In this document: in pieces, positions 31,497-39,753 of the stretch
How positions within the stretch are numbered: the first letter of the stretch is position 1
Layout of the letters: the number at the start of each line of letters is the position of its first letter
The notes under the pieces: model-generated
What the model saw: the letters and a program-made list of their open reading frames with translations, nothing else
Told to the model about the DNA's origin: nothing
Database searches by the model: none
Position numbers and translations under genes: made by a program
Origin: Burkholderia sp. USMB20
Lineage (GTDB): Bacteria; Pseudomonadota; Gammaproteobacteria; Burkholderiales; Burkholderiaceae
Assembly (NCBI RefSeq): GCF_000949135.2
Contig: NZ_JTAN02000021.1
Span: forward strand, 930,001-994,000
DNA: 64,000 bases
Direction of reading: 5' to 3'

Positions 31497-33116
31497 ATGC
31501 TGCCCGCCGCCGACCGCTACGACGACCTGCTCGCCCGCTTCCGGTGGGACGTTCCGGCCCGTTACAACATCGGCGTGGACGTCTGCGACAAGTGGGCCGA
31601 CGGCAGCGGACGGCTCGCGCTGATCCACGAAGCGGCGCAAGGCGACGTGTCGCGCGTCACGTTCGACGACCTGAAGAATGCTTCTAACCGTTTCGCGAAC
31701 AGCCTCGCGCGGGCAGGTTTGCAACGCGGCGACCGGATCGCGATCTTCCTCGCACAGGGTCCGGAAACAGCGATCGCGCATCTCGCCGCGTACAAGCTCG
31801 GCGCGATCGCGGTGCCGCTGTTCACGCTGTTCGGCGCCGACGCACTCGAATACCGGCTCGCGAACAGCGAAGCCGCCGCGCTCGTCACCGACGCAGCCGG
31901 TTACGCGAAGATCGCGCCGCTGCGCGCGCAACTGCCGATGCTGCGCACGTGCTACTGCATCGGCGACGATGCACCCGACGCACCCGGCGTGCTGCGCTTC
32001 GACGCCTCGCTCGCCGCCGAATCGCCGGACTTCGTGCCGGCGGACACCGCGGCCGACGATCCGGCGGTGATCATCTACACGTCCGGGACGACCGGCAAGC
32101 CGAAAGGCGCGCTCCATGCGCATCGCGTGCTGCTGGGCCATCTGCCGGGCGTCGAGATGTCGCAGCAATGCTTCCCGCGCGACGCACGCCTGTTCTGGAC
32201 GCCCGCCGACTGGGCCTGGATCGGCGGGCTGCTCGACGTGCTGCTGCCGTCATGGCATCACGGCGTGCCCGTGCTCGCGCGCCGCTTCGAGAAGTTCGAC
32301 GGCGAAGCCGCGTTCGCGCTGATGGCGCGGCACGGCGTGACCCACGCGTTCCTGCCGCCCACCGCGCTGAAGCTGATGCGCGCGGTGCCGGCGCCGCGCG
32401 AGCGCCACGCGCTGTCGCTGAAATCGGTCGCGAGCGGTGGAGAATCCCTCGGCACCGGGCTGACGGCCTGGGGGCGCGACGCGCTCGGCGTGACGATCAA
32501 CGAGTTCTACGGACAGACCGAATGCAACATGGTGCTGTCGTCGTGCGCGGCGCTGTTCGATGCGCAGCCCGGTGCGATCGGCAAGGCCGTGCCCGGCCAC
32601 GTGGTCGCGATCGTCGACGAGCACGGCACGCCGCTGCCGCCCGGCGTCGAGGGGCGCATCGCGGTGCGCCGCCCCGACCCGGTGATGTTTATCGAATACT
32701 GGCGCAATCCCGCCGCCACGCGCGACAAGTTCGCGGGCGACTACCTGCTCACCGGCGACACCGGCACGATCGACGCCGACGGCTTCGTGCGCTTCGTCGG
32801 CCGCGACGACGACGTGATCACCAGCGCCGGCTACCGGATCGGCCCGGGGCCGATCGAGGACTGCCTGCTCACGCATCCGGCGGTACGGATGGCGGCCGTC
32901 GTCGGCGTGCCCGATCCGACGCGCACCGAGATCGTCAAGGCGTTCGTCGTGCTGAACCCCGGCCACGTCGGCGACGACGCGCTCGTGCAGGCGCTGCAGG
33001 CGCACGTGCGCACGCGCCTGGCCGCGCACGAGTACCCGCGCGCGATCGCGTTCGTCGACGGCCTGCCGATGACGCCGACCGGCAAGATCGTGCGGCGCGC
33101 GTTGCGCGACGCCTGA
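31497..33116 (+). CDS. Acyl-CoA synthetase / AMP-dependent ligase
   Basis: The ATG at 31497 follows AAGGAG and gives 539 residues. The P-loop YTSGTTGKPKG lies near residue 194, the adenylate motif NEFYGQTECN near 337, the hinge region LTGDTGTIDADGFVRFVGRDDD near 418-440, and the C-terminal catalytic Lys is in PTGKIVRRAL. The family joins a carboxylic acid to CoA through an acyl-AMP. The spacing is that of acetyl- to medium-chain acyl-CoA synthetases. The exact acid cannot be read. It is followed 83 bases later by a DUF2288 gene and is not part of the synthase cluster. Confidence 0.88.
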   Translation: MLPAADRYDDLLARFRWDVPARYNIGVDVCDKWADGSGRLALIHEAAQGDVSRVTFDDLKNASNRFANSLARAGLQRGDRIAIFLAQGPETAIAHLAAYKLGAIAVPLFTLFGADALEYRLANSEAAALVTDAAGYAKIAPLRAQLPMLRTCYCIGDDAPDAPGVLRFDASLAAESPDFVPADTAADDPAVIIYTSGTTGKPKGALHAHRVLLGHLPGVEMSQQCFPRDARLFWTPADWAWIGGLLDVLLPSWHHGVPVLARRFEKFDGEAAFALMARHGVTHAFLPPTALKLMRAVPAPRERHALSLKSVASGGESLGTGLTAWGRDALGVTINEFYGQTECNMVLSSCAALFDAQPGAIGKAVPGHVVAIVDEHGTPLPPGVEGRIAVRRPDPVMFIEYWRNPAATRDKFAGDYLLTGDTGTIDADGFVRFVGRDDDVITSAGYRIGPGPIEDCLLTHPAVRMAAVVGVPDPTRTEIVKAFVVLNPGHVGDDALVQALQAHVRTRLAAHEYPRAIAFVDGLPMTPTGKIVRRALRDA

Positions 33117-33199
33117 AACGGTCGTGGCCGTACCGGGCGGCCGGCCGCGCGCCCGGATGGTTTATAGTGGCGCCACGCAGTCTTTCCAGCACACAACCG

Positions 33200-33526
33200 A
33201 TGTCCTCCCACCAACACGAATCCGCCGCGGGCGCGTCGCACAGCCCGCTTTACGCCAAACTCCTGGGCGAAACCGCCAAGATCGACTGGTGCGATCTCGA
33301 ACGCTTCTTCGCACAGGGCAAGCTGCTGTCGGTCGCACGCGATCTCGATCTCGTGAGCGTCGCGGAAGCGATCGCCGGCGACGACGCGCAACAGGTCACG
33401 CGCTGGCTGTCGTCCGGCCTCGTCGCACGCATGCCGGCGGAAACCGCCGCCGACTTCGCGGCGCGCAATCCGGAGCTGTGGGCGGTCGTCGTGTCGCCGT
33501 GGGTCTGCGTGCAGGAACGCGCCTGA
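33200..33526 (+). CDS. DUF2288 family protein
   Basis: This is a 108-residue soluble protein. Motifs AKLLGETAKIDWCDLERFFA, VARDLDLVSVAEAIAGDD and WVCVQER match the small DUF2288 family of proteobacteria, whose function is unknown. The start ATG at 33200 has no strong ribosome site but includes the whole family region after a polar N-terminus. It lies 10 bases before the MATE pump gene, suggesting co-transcription. Confidence 0.75.
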   Translation: MSSHQHESAAGASHSPLYAKLLGETAKIDWCDLERFFAQGKLLSVARDLDLVSVAEAIAGDDAQQVTRWLSSGLVARMPAETAADFAARNPELWAVVVSPWVCVQERA

Positions 33527-33536
33527 CGCGTTCGCC

Positions 33537-34907
33537 ATGTCCGAATCCGCATTACCGCACGGGGCCGGCACCGGGTCGGCCGCCGTCTCGCACCGGCGCG
33601 TCCTTGCGCTCGCCTTCCCGATCGTCCTCGCGAACCTGACCCAGCCGATCCTCGGCGCGGTCGACACGGCCGTCGCCGGCCACCTCGACGGCGCCCAGTA
33701 TCTCGGCGGCGTCGCGCTCGGCGGGCTGTTCTTCAATTTCGTGTTCTGGGGCTTCGGCTTCCTGCGCATGGGCACGACCGGCCTCGTCGCGCAGGCGCAC
33801 GGCGCCGGCGACGCCGCCGGCATCCGGCTGAACGTGCTGCGCGCGCTGATCGTAGCGTTCGCGCTCGGCACTGCCGTGCTCGCGCTGCAGGTGCCGCTGC
33901 TGTCGTTCGCGCTGACCGCGCTGGGCGGCAGCGAGGCCGTGCGCGCGACGGCGCTGGCCTATGGCCACGCACGGATCTGGAGCGCGCCGTTCGCGCTCGC
34001 GAACTACGTCGTGCTCGGCTACCTGCTCGGCGTGCAACGCGTACGGCTCGCGCTCGTCGCGCAGGTCTTCATCAATGCGGTGAATATCGGGGCCGTGCTG
34101 CTCTACGTGTACGGCTTCGGCTGGGGCATCGCCGGAATCGGTGCGGCGACCGCGACCGCCGACGCATGCGGCTTCGCGCTCGGCGCCTGGATGCTGTGGC
34201 GGCTGCGGCCGCGCGGCCTCGCGCCGCTGGCCGCGCGGGCGCTCGCGGACCTTGCGGCGCTCAAGCGGCTGATCGCGCTCAATCGCGACATCTTCCTGCG
34301 CACGCTGTGCCTGCTCGGCGCGTTCGGCTGGTTCGCGCATCTCGGCGCCCGGCAGGGCGACGCGACGCTCGCGGCCAACGCACTGCTGCTGAATTTCCAG
34401 ACCTTCATGGCCTACGGGCTCGACGGTTTCGCGCATGCGGCCGAGGCGCTCGTCGGCGCCGCCGCCGGCGCGCGCGACCGCGCCGCCTTCCGGCAGGCCG
34501 TGCGCGTCACGCTGCTGTGGTCCGCGCTCGGCGCGCTGCTGTTCGCGCTCGTCTACTGGGTCGCGGGCGGCTGGATCGTCGCGCGGCTGACCGACCAGGC
34601 CGAGATCCGCGCGGTCGCGCTGCGCTACCTGCCCTGGGCGGCGGTCTCGCCGATCGTGTCCGTGTGGGGATTCCTGCTCGACGGCGTGTTCATCGGCGCA
34701 ACGCAGACGCAATCGCTGATGCGTGCGATGGTCGCGTCGTTCGCGATCTTCATCGCCGCGACGCTGGCGGCCGTCGGCCCGTTCGGCAATCACGGGCTGT
34801 GGTTCGCGCTGCTGCTGTTCATGGTCGCGCGCGGCGCGACGCTCGCGCGCTACCTGCCGGCGCTGACGCGGCGGATCGGCGCCGACGCGGCCGCGGCCGG
34901 CACCTGA
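33537..34907 (+). CDS. MATE-family efflux transporter (DinF-like)
   Basis: This is a 456-residue protein with about twelve membrane segments in two halves. The N-terminal stretch ALAFPIVLANLTQPILGAVDTAVAGHL and FLRMGTTGLVAQAHGAGD are typical of the DinF branch of MATE transporters, which export cationic drugs or metabolites by Na+ or H+ antiport. It ends 25 bases from the convergent small lipoprotein gene. Confidence 0.88.
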   Translation: MSESALPHGAGTGSAAVSHRRVLALAFPIVLANLTQPILGAVDTAVAGHLDGAQYLGGVALGGLFFNFVFWGFGFLRMGTTGLVAQAHGAGDAAGIRLNVLRALIVAFALGTAVLALQVPLLSFALTALGGSEAVRATALAYGHARIWSAPFALANYVVLGYLLGVQRVRLALVAQVFINAVNIGAVLLYVYGFGWGIAGIGAATATADACGFALGAWMLWRLRPRGLAPLAARALADLAALKRLIALNRDIFLRTLCLLGAFGWFAHLGARQGDATLAANALLLNFQTFMAYGLDGFAHAAEALVGAAAGARDRAAFRQAVRVTLLWSALGALLFALVYWVAGGWIVARLTDQAEIRAVALRYLPWAAVSPIVSVWGFLLDGVFIGATQTQSLMRAMVASFAIFIAATLAAVGPFGNHGLWFALLLFMVARGATLARYLPALTRRIGADAAAAGT

Positions 34908-34932
34908 CGACCGCGACGGCCTGCCGCTATCG

Positions 34933-35118
34933 TCACTGCACGGCTGCGGGTGCCGACGACGCCGGCTCGCCGAGCATCGACGGCGGCGTCATGTCGGTCG
35001 GCACACCGTGGTAATCGGCCGGATCTTGCGGCGGGTGGCCACGACGGGCCTGGCGGGGATCGCTGGCACAGCCGGCAAGAATGGACGCGGCCAGCACGGC
35101 CAGCATGAAACGGGTCAT
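34933..35118 (-). CDS. Small lipoprotein (61 residues)
   Basis: The ATG at 35118 has GGAG upstream. MTRFMLAVLAASILAGCAS contains the lipobox LAGC, so the mature part is about 45 residues, polar and Pro-rich (HPPQDPADYHGVP). No family is recognised. It is convergent with the MATE gene. Confidence 0.7.
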   Translation of the reverse strand: MTRFMLAVLAASILAGCASDPRQARRGHPPQDPADYHGVPTDMTPPSMLGEPASSAPAAVQ

Positions 35119-35253
35119 CGGGAAGGCTCCGTAAGACGGCGCGCCCATCGCGCGCCAGGACCGCGCCGAGTCTAGCGGAATTCCGGGTTAGGGATCGTCC
35201 CGCGCGTGTCCTAATATGAATCCATGGCGCTGTGCCGTTGAAAGGAGGCAGCC

Positions 35254-35424
35254 ATGTCGTCTGAAGAGATTGCCGGCCTGATCGGCCTGTTCATCGGCCT
35301 GATGGTGCTCGTCGCCCTGTCCTATTTCGAGTCGCGCGAATACAAGCGCAACCATGGCGGCGAAGGGATGGTCCATCACTGGATGGCCGAACACCATCTG
35401 CTCGACTGGCGGCGCAAGCACTAG
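35254..35424 (+). CDS. 56-residue membrane-anchored small protein
   Basis: A strong ribosome site, AAAGGAGG, precedes the ATG at 35254. The product starts MSSEEIAGLIGLFIGLMVLV, one membrane helix, and has a charged, His-rich tail (YKRNHGGEGMVHHWMAEHH). It ends with TAG at 35422. The ribosome site and codon pattern support a real gene. Function is unknown. Confidence 0.7.
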   Translation: MSSEEIAGLIGLFIGLMVLVALSYFESREYKRNHGGEGMVHHWMAEHHLLDWRRKH

Positions 35425-35551
35425 GCAAGCCCGCCGTGTCGTCCGGGCCGCCGCGCGCGGGGCCCGCTGCGAACGTGCGCCCACCCGCACGGGGGTCGGC
35501 GCATATCGCTCGAATTAACAGGGTCGGGTAAGACAACATCCCCGGAACGGT

Positions 35552-35592
35552 CGAACGCCGTCGCGCGACAACTTGCCGCGCGACGGCGTTCG
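35552..35592. terminator. Perfect 16-bp inverted repeat between convergent genes
   Basis: CGAACGCCGTCGCGCG (35552-35567) pairs with its exact complement at 35577-35592 around a 9-base loop. It lies between the 56-residue ORF and olsB, which converge, so it probably ends transcription from both sides, although T-runs are lacking. Confidence 0.6.
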
Positions 35593-35632
35593 CTTGCGCG
35601 CGCCCGGAGCAGCGCGCCGCGATCGGGATGGC

Positions 35633-36439
35633 TCAGCCCAGGAAGTGCCGGGCGTAGCGGGCGTTGATGTCCGACAGCCGGAACAGCGTCAGGAAGTCCG
35701 CGCAGTTGAAATCGGGATCCCACGCCGGCGCGCCGCAAATCTTCGCGCCGAGACGCAGATAGCCCTTGATCAGCGGCGGCGGCGCGACGACGGTGCCCGT
35801 CTGCAGTTCGTCGACCGGCAGCGCCGTATGCGGGAACGCACGGTATTCCGGCGCCGTCAGCGCGTTCGCCGGCAGCGACTGATACAGGTTCGCCGCGTAA
35901 TGGCCGCCGTCGGCCATCGACACGCTCGCGCAGCCGAGCATCGTCTCGTAGCCGTTTTGCATCATGTATGCGCCGAGACCACCCCACAGCGCCATGATGA
36001 CGGCGCCGCTGCGGTAGTCGCTGTGCACGCACGAGCGGCCGACCTCGACCATCTTGCCGCGCAGGTGCGTGAGGCGCGACAGGTCGAATTCGCCCTCGGC
36101 ATACAGGCGGCCGACCCGAGCGGCCTCGTGCGGCGGCAGCACGCGGTACGTACCGACCACCTTCAGCGTGTCGAGATCGCGCACCAGCAGATGGTCGCAG
36201 TAGGCATCGAACGGATCGACGTCGAGACCGGACGGACCGCTGACCTGCGCGCCCATCTCTTCGGCGAACACGGTGTAGCGCAGGCGTTGGGCCTCGCGCA
36301 GTTCGTCTTCCGTGCGCGCCCAGGCGGCACGCAGACGGTACTCGGATGTGACGGTTTCAGCAGCGCGCGGCAGGTGACGCCGCGTCGTGTCGAGGGGAAG
36401 CGAGGCAAAAGGGAGCGTAGGCGTCGGCAGTTCTCGCAT
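35633..36439 (-). CDS. olsB: Ornithine N-acyltransferase, OlsB-like (GNAT fold)
   Basis: This makes lyso-ornithine lipid by moving a 3-hydroxyacyl chain from ACP to the alpha-amine of ornithine, the first step of ornithine lipid synthesis. Motifs are LREAQRLRYTVFAEEMGA, then VGTYRVLPP and KMVEVGRSCVHSDYRSG, followed by YETMLGCASVSM. This is the OlsB/PlsC-associated GNAT pattern. The ATG at 36439 follows AGGAAAG and gives 268 residues. An upstream ATG at 36514 lacks a ribosome site. An olsA partner is not adjacent. Ornithine lipids often replace phospholipids under phosphate starvation, but no Pho box was found here. Confidence 0.82.
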   Translation of the reverse strand: MRELPTPTLPFASLPLDTTRRHLPRAAETVTSEYRLRAAWARTEDELREAQRLRYTVFAEEMGAQVSGPSGLDVDPFDAYCDHLLVRDLDTLKVVGTYRVLPPHEAARVGRLYAEGEFDLSRLTHLRGKMVEVGRSCVHSDYRSGAVIMALWGGLGAYMMQNGYETMLGCASVSMADGGHYAANLYQSLPANALTAPEYRAFPHTALPVDELQTGTVVAPPPLIKGYLRLGAKICGAPAWDPDFNCADFLTLFRLSDINARYARHFLG

Positions 36440-36598
36440 TAGGCTTTCCTGATCGTAAGGAATAGGACGACATGCCAGCCAATGTAGTAACCGGTCGTTA
36501 CCGTTCTGTGGCACGACCGTGTCCTTTCAATGACGTGTCGCCGAATTGACTTTAGCAGAAAGCTTGCGAAACCGTATGATCAAAGCCCGCAAACCCCT

Positions 36599-37060
36599 TC
36601 AGGCCAGCTCCGGCGTCAATACCGCGCGCAGCACGGCCTGATGGTTGCCGTCGCGCGTGCGGCTCGCGAGCCACACGATGCCGCCCTTCTTGATGCTCCA
36701 GCTGTCGTCGTTGCCGGCCATCAATTGCGCCGCGACGCTGCCGAGCGTCGGCTGGTGTCCGACGATCACGACCGTCGGCGCGATGCCGTCCGGCCAGCCG
36801 GCGGCGGCCAGTACGTCGTCGACGCTACCGCCCGGCGCGAGCGCATCGACGGTCCGGTACTGGTCGGTCAGTGCCTCGACCGTCTGCACGGTGCGCGCCG
36901 CCGGGCTCGCGAGGATCACGCTGTTCGACTCGAGGCGGCTGCGCAGCCATTTGGCCATGGCCTGCGCTTCCTTGCGCCCGCGGGCCGTCAACTGGCGTGC
37001 GAGGTCGTTTGCCGCGTAGTCTTCGGCTTCGGCGTGGCGCCACAGGATCAGGTTCATCAT
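36599..37060 (-). CDS. sixA: Phosphohistidine phosphatase SixA
   Basis: This is a 153-residue histidine phosphatase of the phosphoglycerate-mutase-like fold. The RHG-type motif is LILWRHAEAED at the N-terminus with the nucleophile His, and VVIVGHQPTL holds the second catalytic His. SixA removes phosphate from phosphohistidine in signalling or PTS proteins. The start is ATG 37060 with GAGGGAGA upstream; the next codon is also ATG. It appears to be monocistronic, upstream of tRNA-Pro and pointing away from it. Confidence 0.85.
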   Translation of the reverse strand: MMNLILWRHAEAEDYAANDLARQLTARGRKEAQAMAKWLRSRLESNSVILASPAARTVQTVEALTDQYRTVDALAPGGSVDDVLAAAGWPDGIAPTVVIVGHQPTLGSVAAQLMAGNDDSWSIKKGGIVWLASRTRDGNHQAVLRAVLTPELA

Positions 37061-37182
37061 GATGTCTCCCTCCATGCTTCGACGAATGGTTCGGCCGACC
37101 ACCCGCGGGCCGGACGATCACACTTCGAATTGTCGCCAATCGCGAGCGGTTCGTGATGATGTGCGCCGTATGCAAAACGTGA

Positions 37183-37212
37183 TTGACCCGGTCACCCATT
37201 AGACGATACAAT
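37183..37212 (+). promoter_or_regulatory. Sigma-70 promoter of tRNA-Pro
   Basis: The -35 TTGACC (37183-37188), an 18-base spacer and the -10 TACAAT (37207-37212) end 11 bases before the tRNA. Confidence 0.75.
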
Positions 37213-37223
37213 TTTTGGCTCGT

Positions 37224-37300
37224 CGGAGCGTAGCGCAGCCTGGTAGCGCATCTGATTTGGGATCAGAGGGTCGTAGGTTCGAATCCTATCGCTCCGACCA
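37224..37300 (+). tRNA. tRNA-Pro (anticodon UGG)
   Basis: This is a 77-base tRNA with encoded CCA. The acceptor stem is CGGAGCG/CGCTCCG, the anticodon stem-loop is TCTGA-TTTGGGA-TCAGA with TGG, and the T arm contains GTTCGAATC. Confidence 0.96.
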
Positions 37301-37313
37301 CGATACACGATAA

Positions 37314-37346
37314 GGGTTGCAAGCCATCGCGCTTGCAGCCCTTTTT
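37314..37346 (+). terminator. Rho-independent terminator after tRNA-Pro
   Basis: GGGTTGCAAG (37314-37323) pairs with CTTGCAGCCC (37332-37341), with one mismatch, followed by TTTTT. Confidence 0.85.
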
Positions 37347-37454
37347 CGTTTGCTCCGCCGTGCGCCTTCTCAACCGCTGCCGCCCCATGCAGAGCCCGCG
37401 CACGAATCTTGCGGGAACACGCGATAATGTCCGCGACCCAACCCGCAACCGCGC

Positions 37455-37904
37455 ATGAAAAACCAAGTTTTCAAGACCGCCCTGCTCGGCGCGCTGCTCG
37501 CAATCGGCGCATTCGGCACCCTCGGCGCGTCCGGCGCCGCGTCGGCCAAGTCGCTCGACGACGCGCTCGACTGCCATTCGAACGGCCACAAGTTCGTCGC
37601 GCCGCTGCTCGCGGCCGGCGACATCCAGTCGGAGCCGATGCACGTCGAAGCGAATTCGGTGAACGCGTTTCGCACGAACCATCCGCTGACCGCCTACGGC
37701 TTCGGCGTCTACGTCGTGCTCGGCTACCAGGCGAACGATCCGATCTTCCAGCCGGGCGACGGCACGCCGATCGGCAAATGGGCGTACGGCGTCGTGGTAC
37801 GCGGCACGAAGAGTGCGGTCGAACAGGCCGTTCGCAATGCCGGCAGCGACGCAACCGTCAAGCAGGCGTTCCCGTTCCTGACCGCGATCGTGTGCTCCGA
37901 CTGA
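37455..37904 (+). CDS. Exported hypothetical protein
   Basis: This is a 149-residue protein. MKNQVFKTALLGALLAIGAF and the following ALA-type stretch form a signal peptide ending near ASA|KSLDD. The mature part has two Cys (DCHSNGH near the start, IVCSD at the end), which could form a disulfide in the periplasm. No family motif is recognised. It is convergent with ppx, 52 bases apart. Confidence 0.7.
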   Translation: MKNQVFKTALLGALLAIGAFGTLGASGAASAKSLDDALDCHSNGHKFVAPLLAAGDIQSEPMHVEANSVNAFRTNHPLTAYGFGVYVVLGYQANDPIFQPGDGTPIGKWAYGVVVRGTKSAVEQAVRNAGSDATVKQAFPFLTAIVCSD

Positions 37905-37956
37905 GCACACCGCGAGGCAAGCGGCGCGAGCGCGCCGCGCCCTCGATGGCGTCTCG

Positions 37957-39474
37957 TTACGCGCCCGTATAAACCACGCGATACGGAATCCCGACCTTCT
38001 CCCACTCGGCCGCTTCCTGGCTGAGGCTGTAGTCGGTCAACGGGTTCTGCTCGACCCATGCGCTCGGCAGGCGCACTTCATACCCGCCCTTCTTCATCTG
38101 CGACACGGAAATGTCCGGCAGCCCGGCATCGGTCCGGCGCCGGCACAGTAGCGCGGCGAGCCGCAGGCAAAACAGCAGCGGCCATTCGACGTCGCGCGCC
38201 TGCGACAGCTTGCCGAGCTTGCCCGCATGCCCGAGCACGAGCGCGGCGAGGCGCGCCTGGTCGGTGCGCGAGAAGCCCGGCATGTCGGCGTTGCTGGCGA
38301 TATACGCGGAATGCTTGTGATACGAGCTGTGCGAGATCGACAGGCCGATCTCGTGCAGCGCGGCGGCCCAGCCGAGGAACATCCGGCCTTCCTCGCGCGC
38401 TTCTTCGTCGTCGGACGCCTCGAGCTCGTCGTAGAACCGCACCGCCAGTGCGGCGATCCGCTCGGCCTGCGCGCGATCGACGCCGTAGCGGCGCGTGAAA
38501 CCCTCGACGGTCACCGCACGCATGTCCTCGTGCTGGGCCCGGCCGAGCAGGTCGTACAGCACGCCGAGACGCAGCGCGCCGTCGGTGGTGTCGACGTAGT
38601 CGACACCCAGTTCCTCGAATACCGCGAGCATGATCGCGAGGCCGCCGGCAAGCACCGGCACGCGATCGGGCTTCAGCGCGATCAGCTTCAGCCGGTTCAC
38701 GTTCTCGGCCTTGATCAGCGCGCGCTTCAGGCGTTCGAGCCCGCCGCGCGAAATGCCGTGCGTGATGCCGGCGTCGTTGAAACCGTTCGCCTCGACGAGC
38801 TCCGCGAGCGCACGCGCGGTGCCCGACGAACCGATCGCCTGGTCCCATCCGGCCTTCTTGTACTCGCTGGAAATGATCTGGATCTCGCGCTTGGCCGCGA
38901 GTTCGGCCTGCCGCATCGTGTATTCGTCGACGTTGCCGGCCGGGAAGAACGCCCGGCTATGGCTCACGCAGCCGATGTAGAGACTCTCCATCACGAGCGG
39001 CGTGTAGTGCGAGCCGATGATGAATTCGGTCGAGCCGCCGCCGATGTCGACGACGAGCCGCTTGCCCGCGCTCGCCGGCACCGAATGCGCGGCACCCGCA
39101 TAGATCAGGCGCGCCTCTTCGCGGCCCGCGATCACTTCGATCGGAAAACCGAGCGCCGCTTCGGCTTCGCCGAGGAATTCGCCCGCGTTCTTCGCGACGC
39201 GCAGCGTGTTGGTCGCCACCGCGCGCACATGATCGGGATGGAAATCGCGCAGGCGCTCGCCGAACCGCTTGAGCGCCTCCCAGCCACGTTCCTGCGACGC
39301 GCGATCGAGCATCTTGTCGCTCGACAGCCCCGCAGCCAGTCGAACCGGCTCGCGCAGCGCATCGACGGGATAGATCTGGCTGCCCGCCGGCGTTTCCTCG
39401 ACGCGCCCGACGATCAGCCGGAAGCTGTTCGAGCCGAGATCCACGGCAGCCAGCAAGTGGGGGGATGTAACCAT
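37957..39474 (-). CDS. ppx: Exopolyphosphatase / Ppx-GppA family phosphatase
   Basis: This is a 505-residue protein that releases phosphate from the ends of polyphosphate chains, with possible activity on pppGpp. The ASKHA-type motifs are DLGSNSFRL at residue 12 and VVDIGGGSTEF near 140. The C-terminal half carries the HD-like domain (LHEIGLSISHSSYHKHS). It is divergent from ppk, the enzyme for the opposite reaction. The two share a 279-base intergenic region containing a Pho box on the ppk side. Confidence 0.9.
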   Translation of the reverse strand: MVTSPHLLAAVDLGSNSFRLIVGRVEETPAGSQIYPVDALREPVRLAAGLSSDKMLDRASQERGWEALKRFGERLRDFHPDHVRAVATNTLRVAKNAGEFLGEAEAALGFPIEVIAGREEARLIYAGAAHSVPASAGKRLVVDIGGGSTEFIIGSHYTPLVMESLYIGCVSHSRAFFPAGNVDEYTMRQAELAAKREIQIISSEYKKAGWDQAIGSSGTARALAELVEANGFNDAGITHGISRGGLERLKRALIKAENVNRLKLIALKPDRVPVLAGGLAIMLAVFEELGVDYVDTTDGALRLGVLYDLLGRAQHEDMRAVTVEGFTRRYGVDRAQAERIAALAVRFYDELEASDDEEAREEGRMFLGWAAALHEIGLSISHSSYHKHSAYIASNADMPGFSRTDQARLAALVLGHAGKLGKLSQARDVEWPLLFCLRLAALLCRRRTDAGLPDISVSQMKKGGYEVRLPSAWVEQNPLTDYSLSQEAAEWEKVGIPYRVVYTGA

Positions 39475-39672
39475 CAGAAGGGGGCTCCGTGCGCGTTCGC
39501 CCGCGGCAGCCGCTCCGGCCTCGCTGGACGATCAATCAAAGGCGATATTTTAAGCGTGGAACGCTTGCCATTGCCACGCTTCACGGGCATGTACTCGGGT
39601 AGAAAGTATATGGCCGAAACATTTATGAGACGAATCGGTTCAAGCGTAGAATTTCCCGATATAAATACATTA

Positions 39673-39690
39673 TTGTCATCAGCACGTCAT
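39673..39690 (+). promoter_or_regulatory. Pho box upstream of ppk
   Basis: TTGTCAT-CAGC-ACGTCAT has the 7+4+7 spacing of the PhoB site (consensus CTGTCAT repeats). It lies 64 bases before the ppk ATG at 39754, which suggests induction of polyphosphate synthesis by phosphate starvation. Confidence 0.6.
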
Positions 39691-39753
39691 CGTACCGTGA
39701 GAGTTTCCGAGCGTCCTTTCGAATCATCGCCCGAATCACCCCCTACTCTGCCG

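Noticed and set aside
31497-33116. AMP-ligase as NRPS adenylation domain partner for the MbtH-like protein
   Set aside because: Motifs and free-standing layout fit acyl-CoA synthetase; it is on the other strand, in core DNA past the tRNA boundary.
37263-37910. Minus-strand ORF across the tRNA-Pro 3' end
   Set aside because: It reads through the tRNA and opposite an exported-protein gene; its end (IGFEPTTL) is the familiar product of translating a tRNA.
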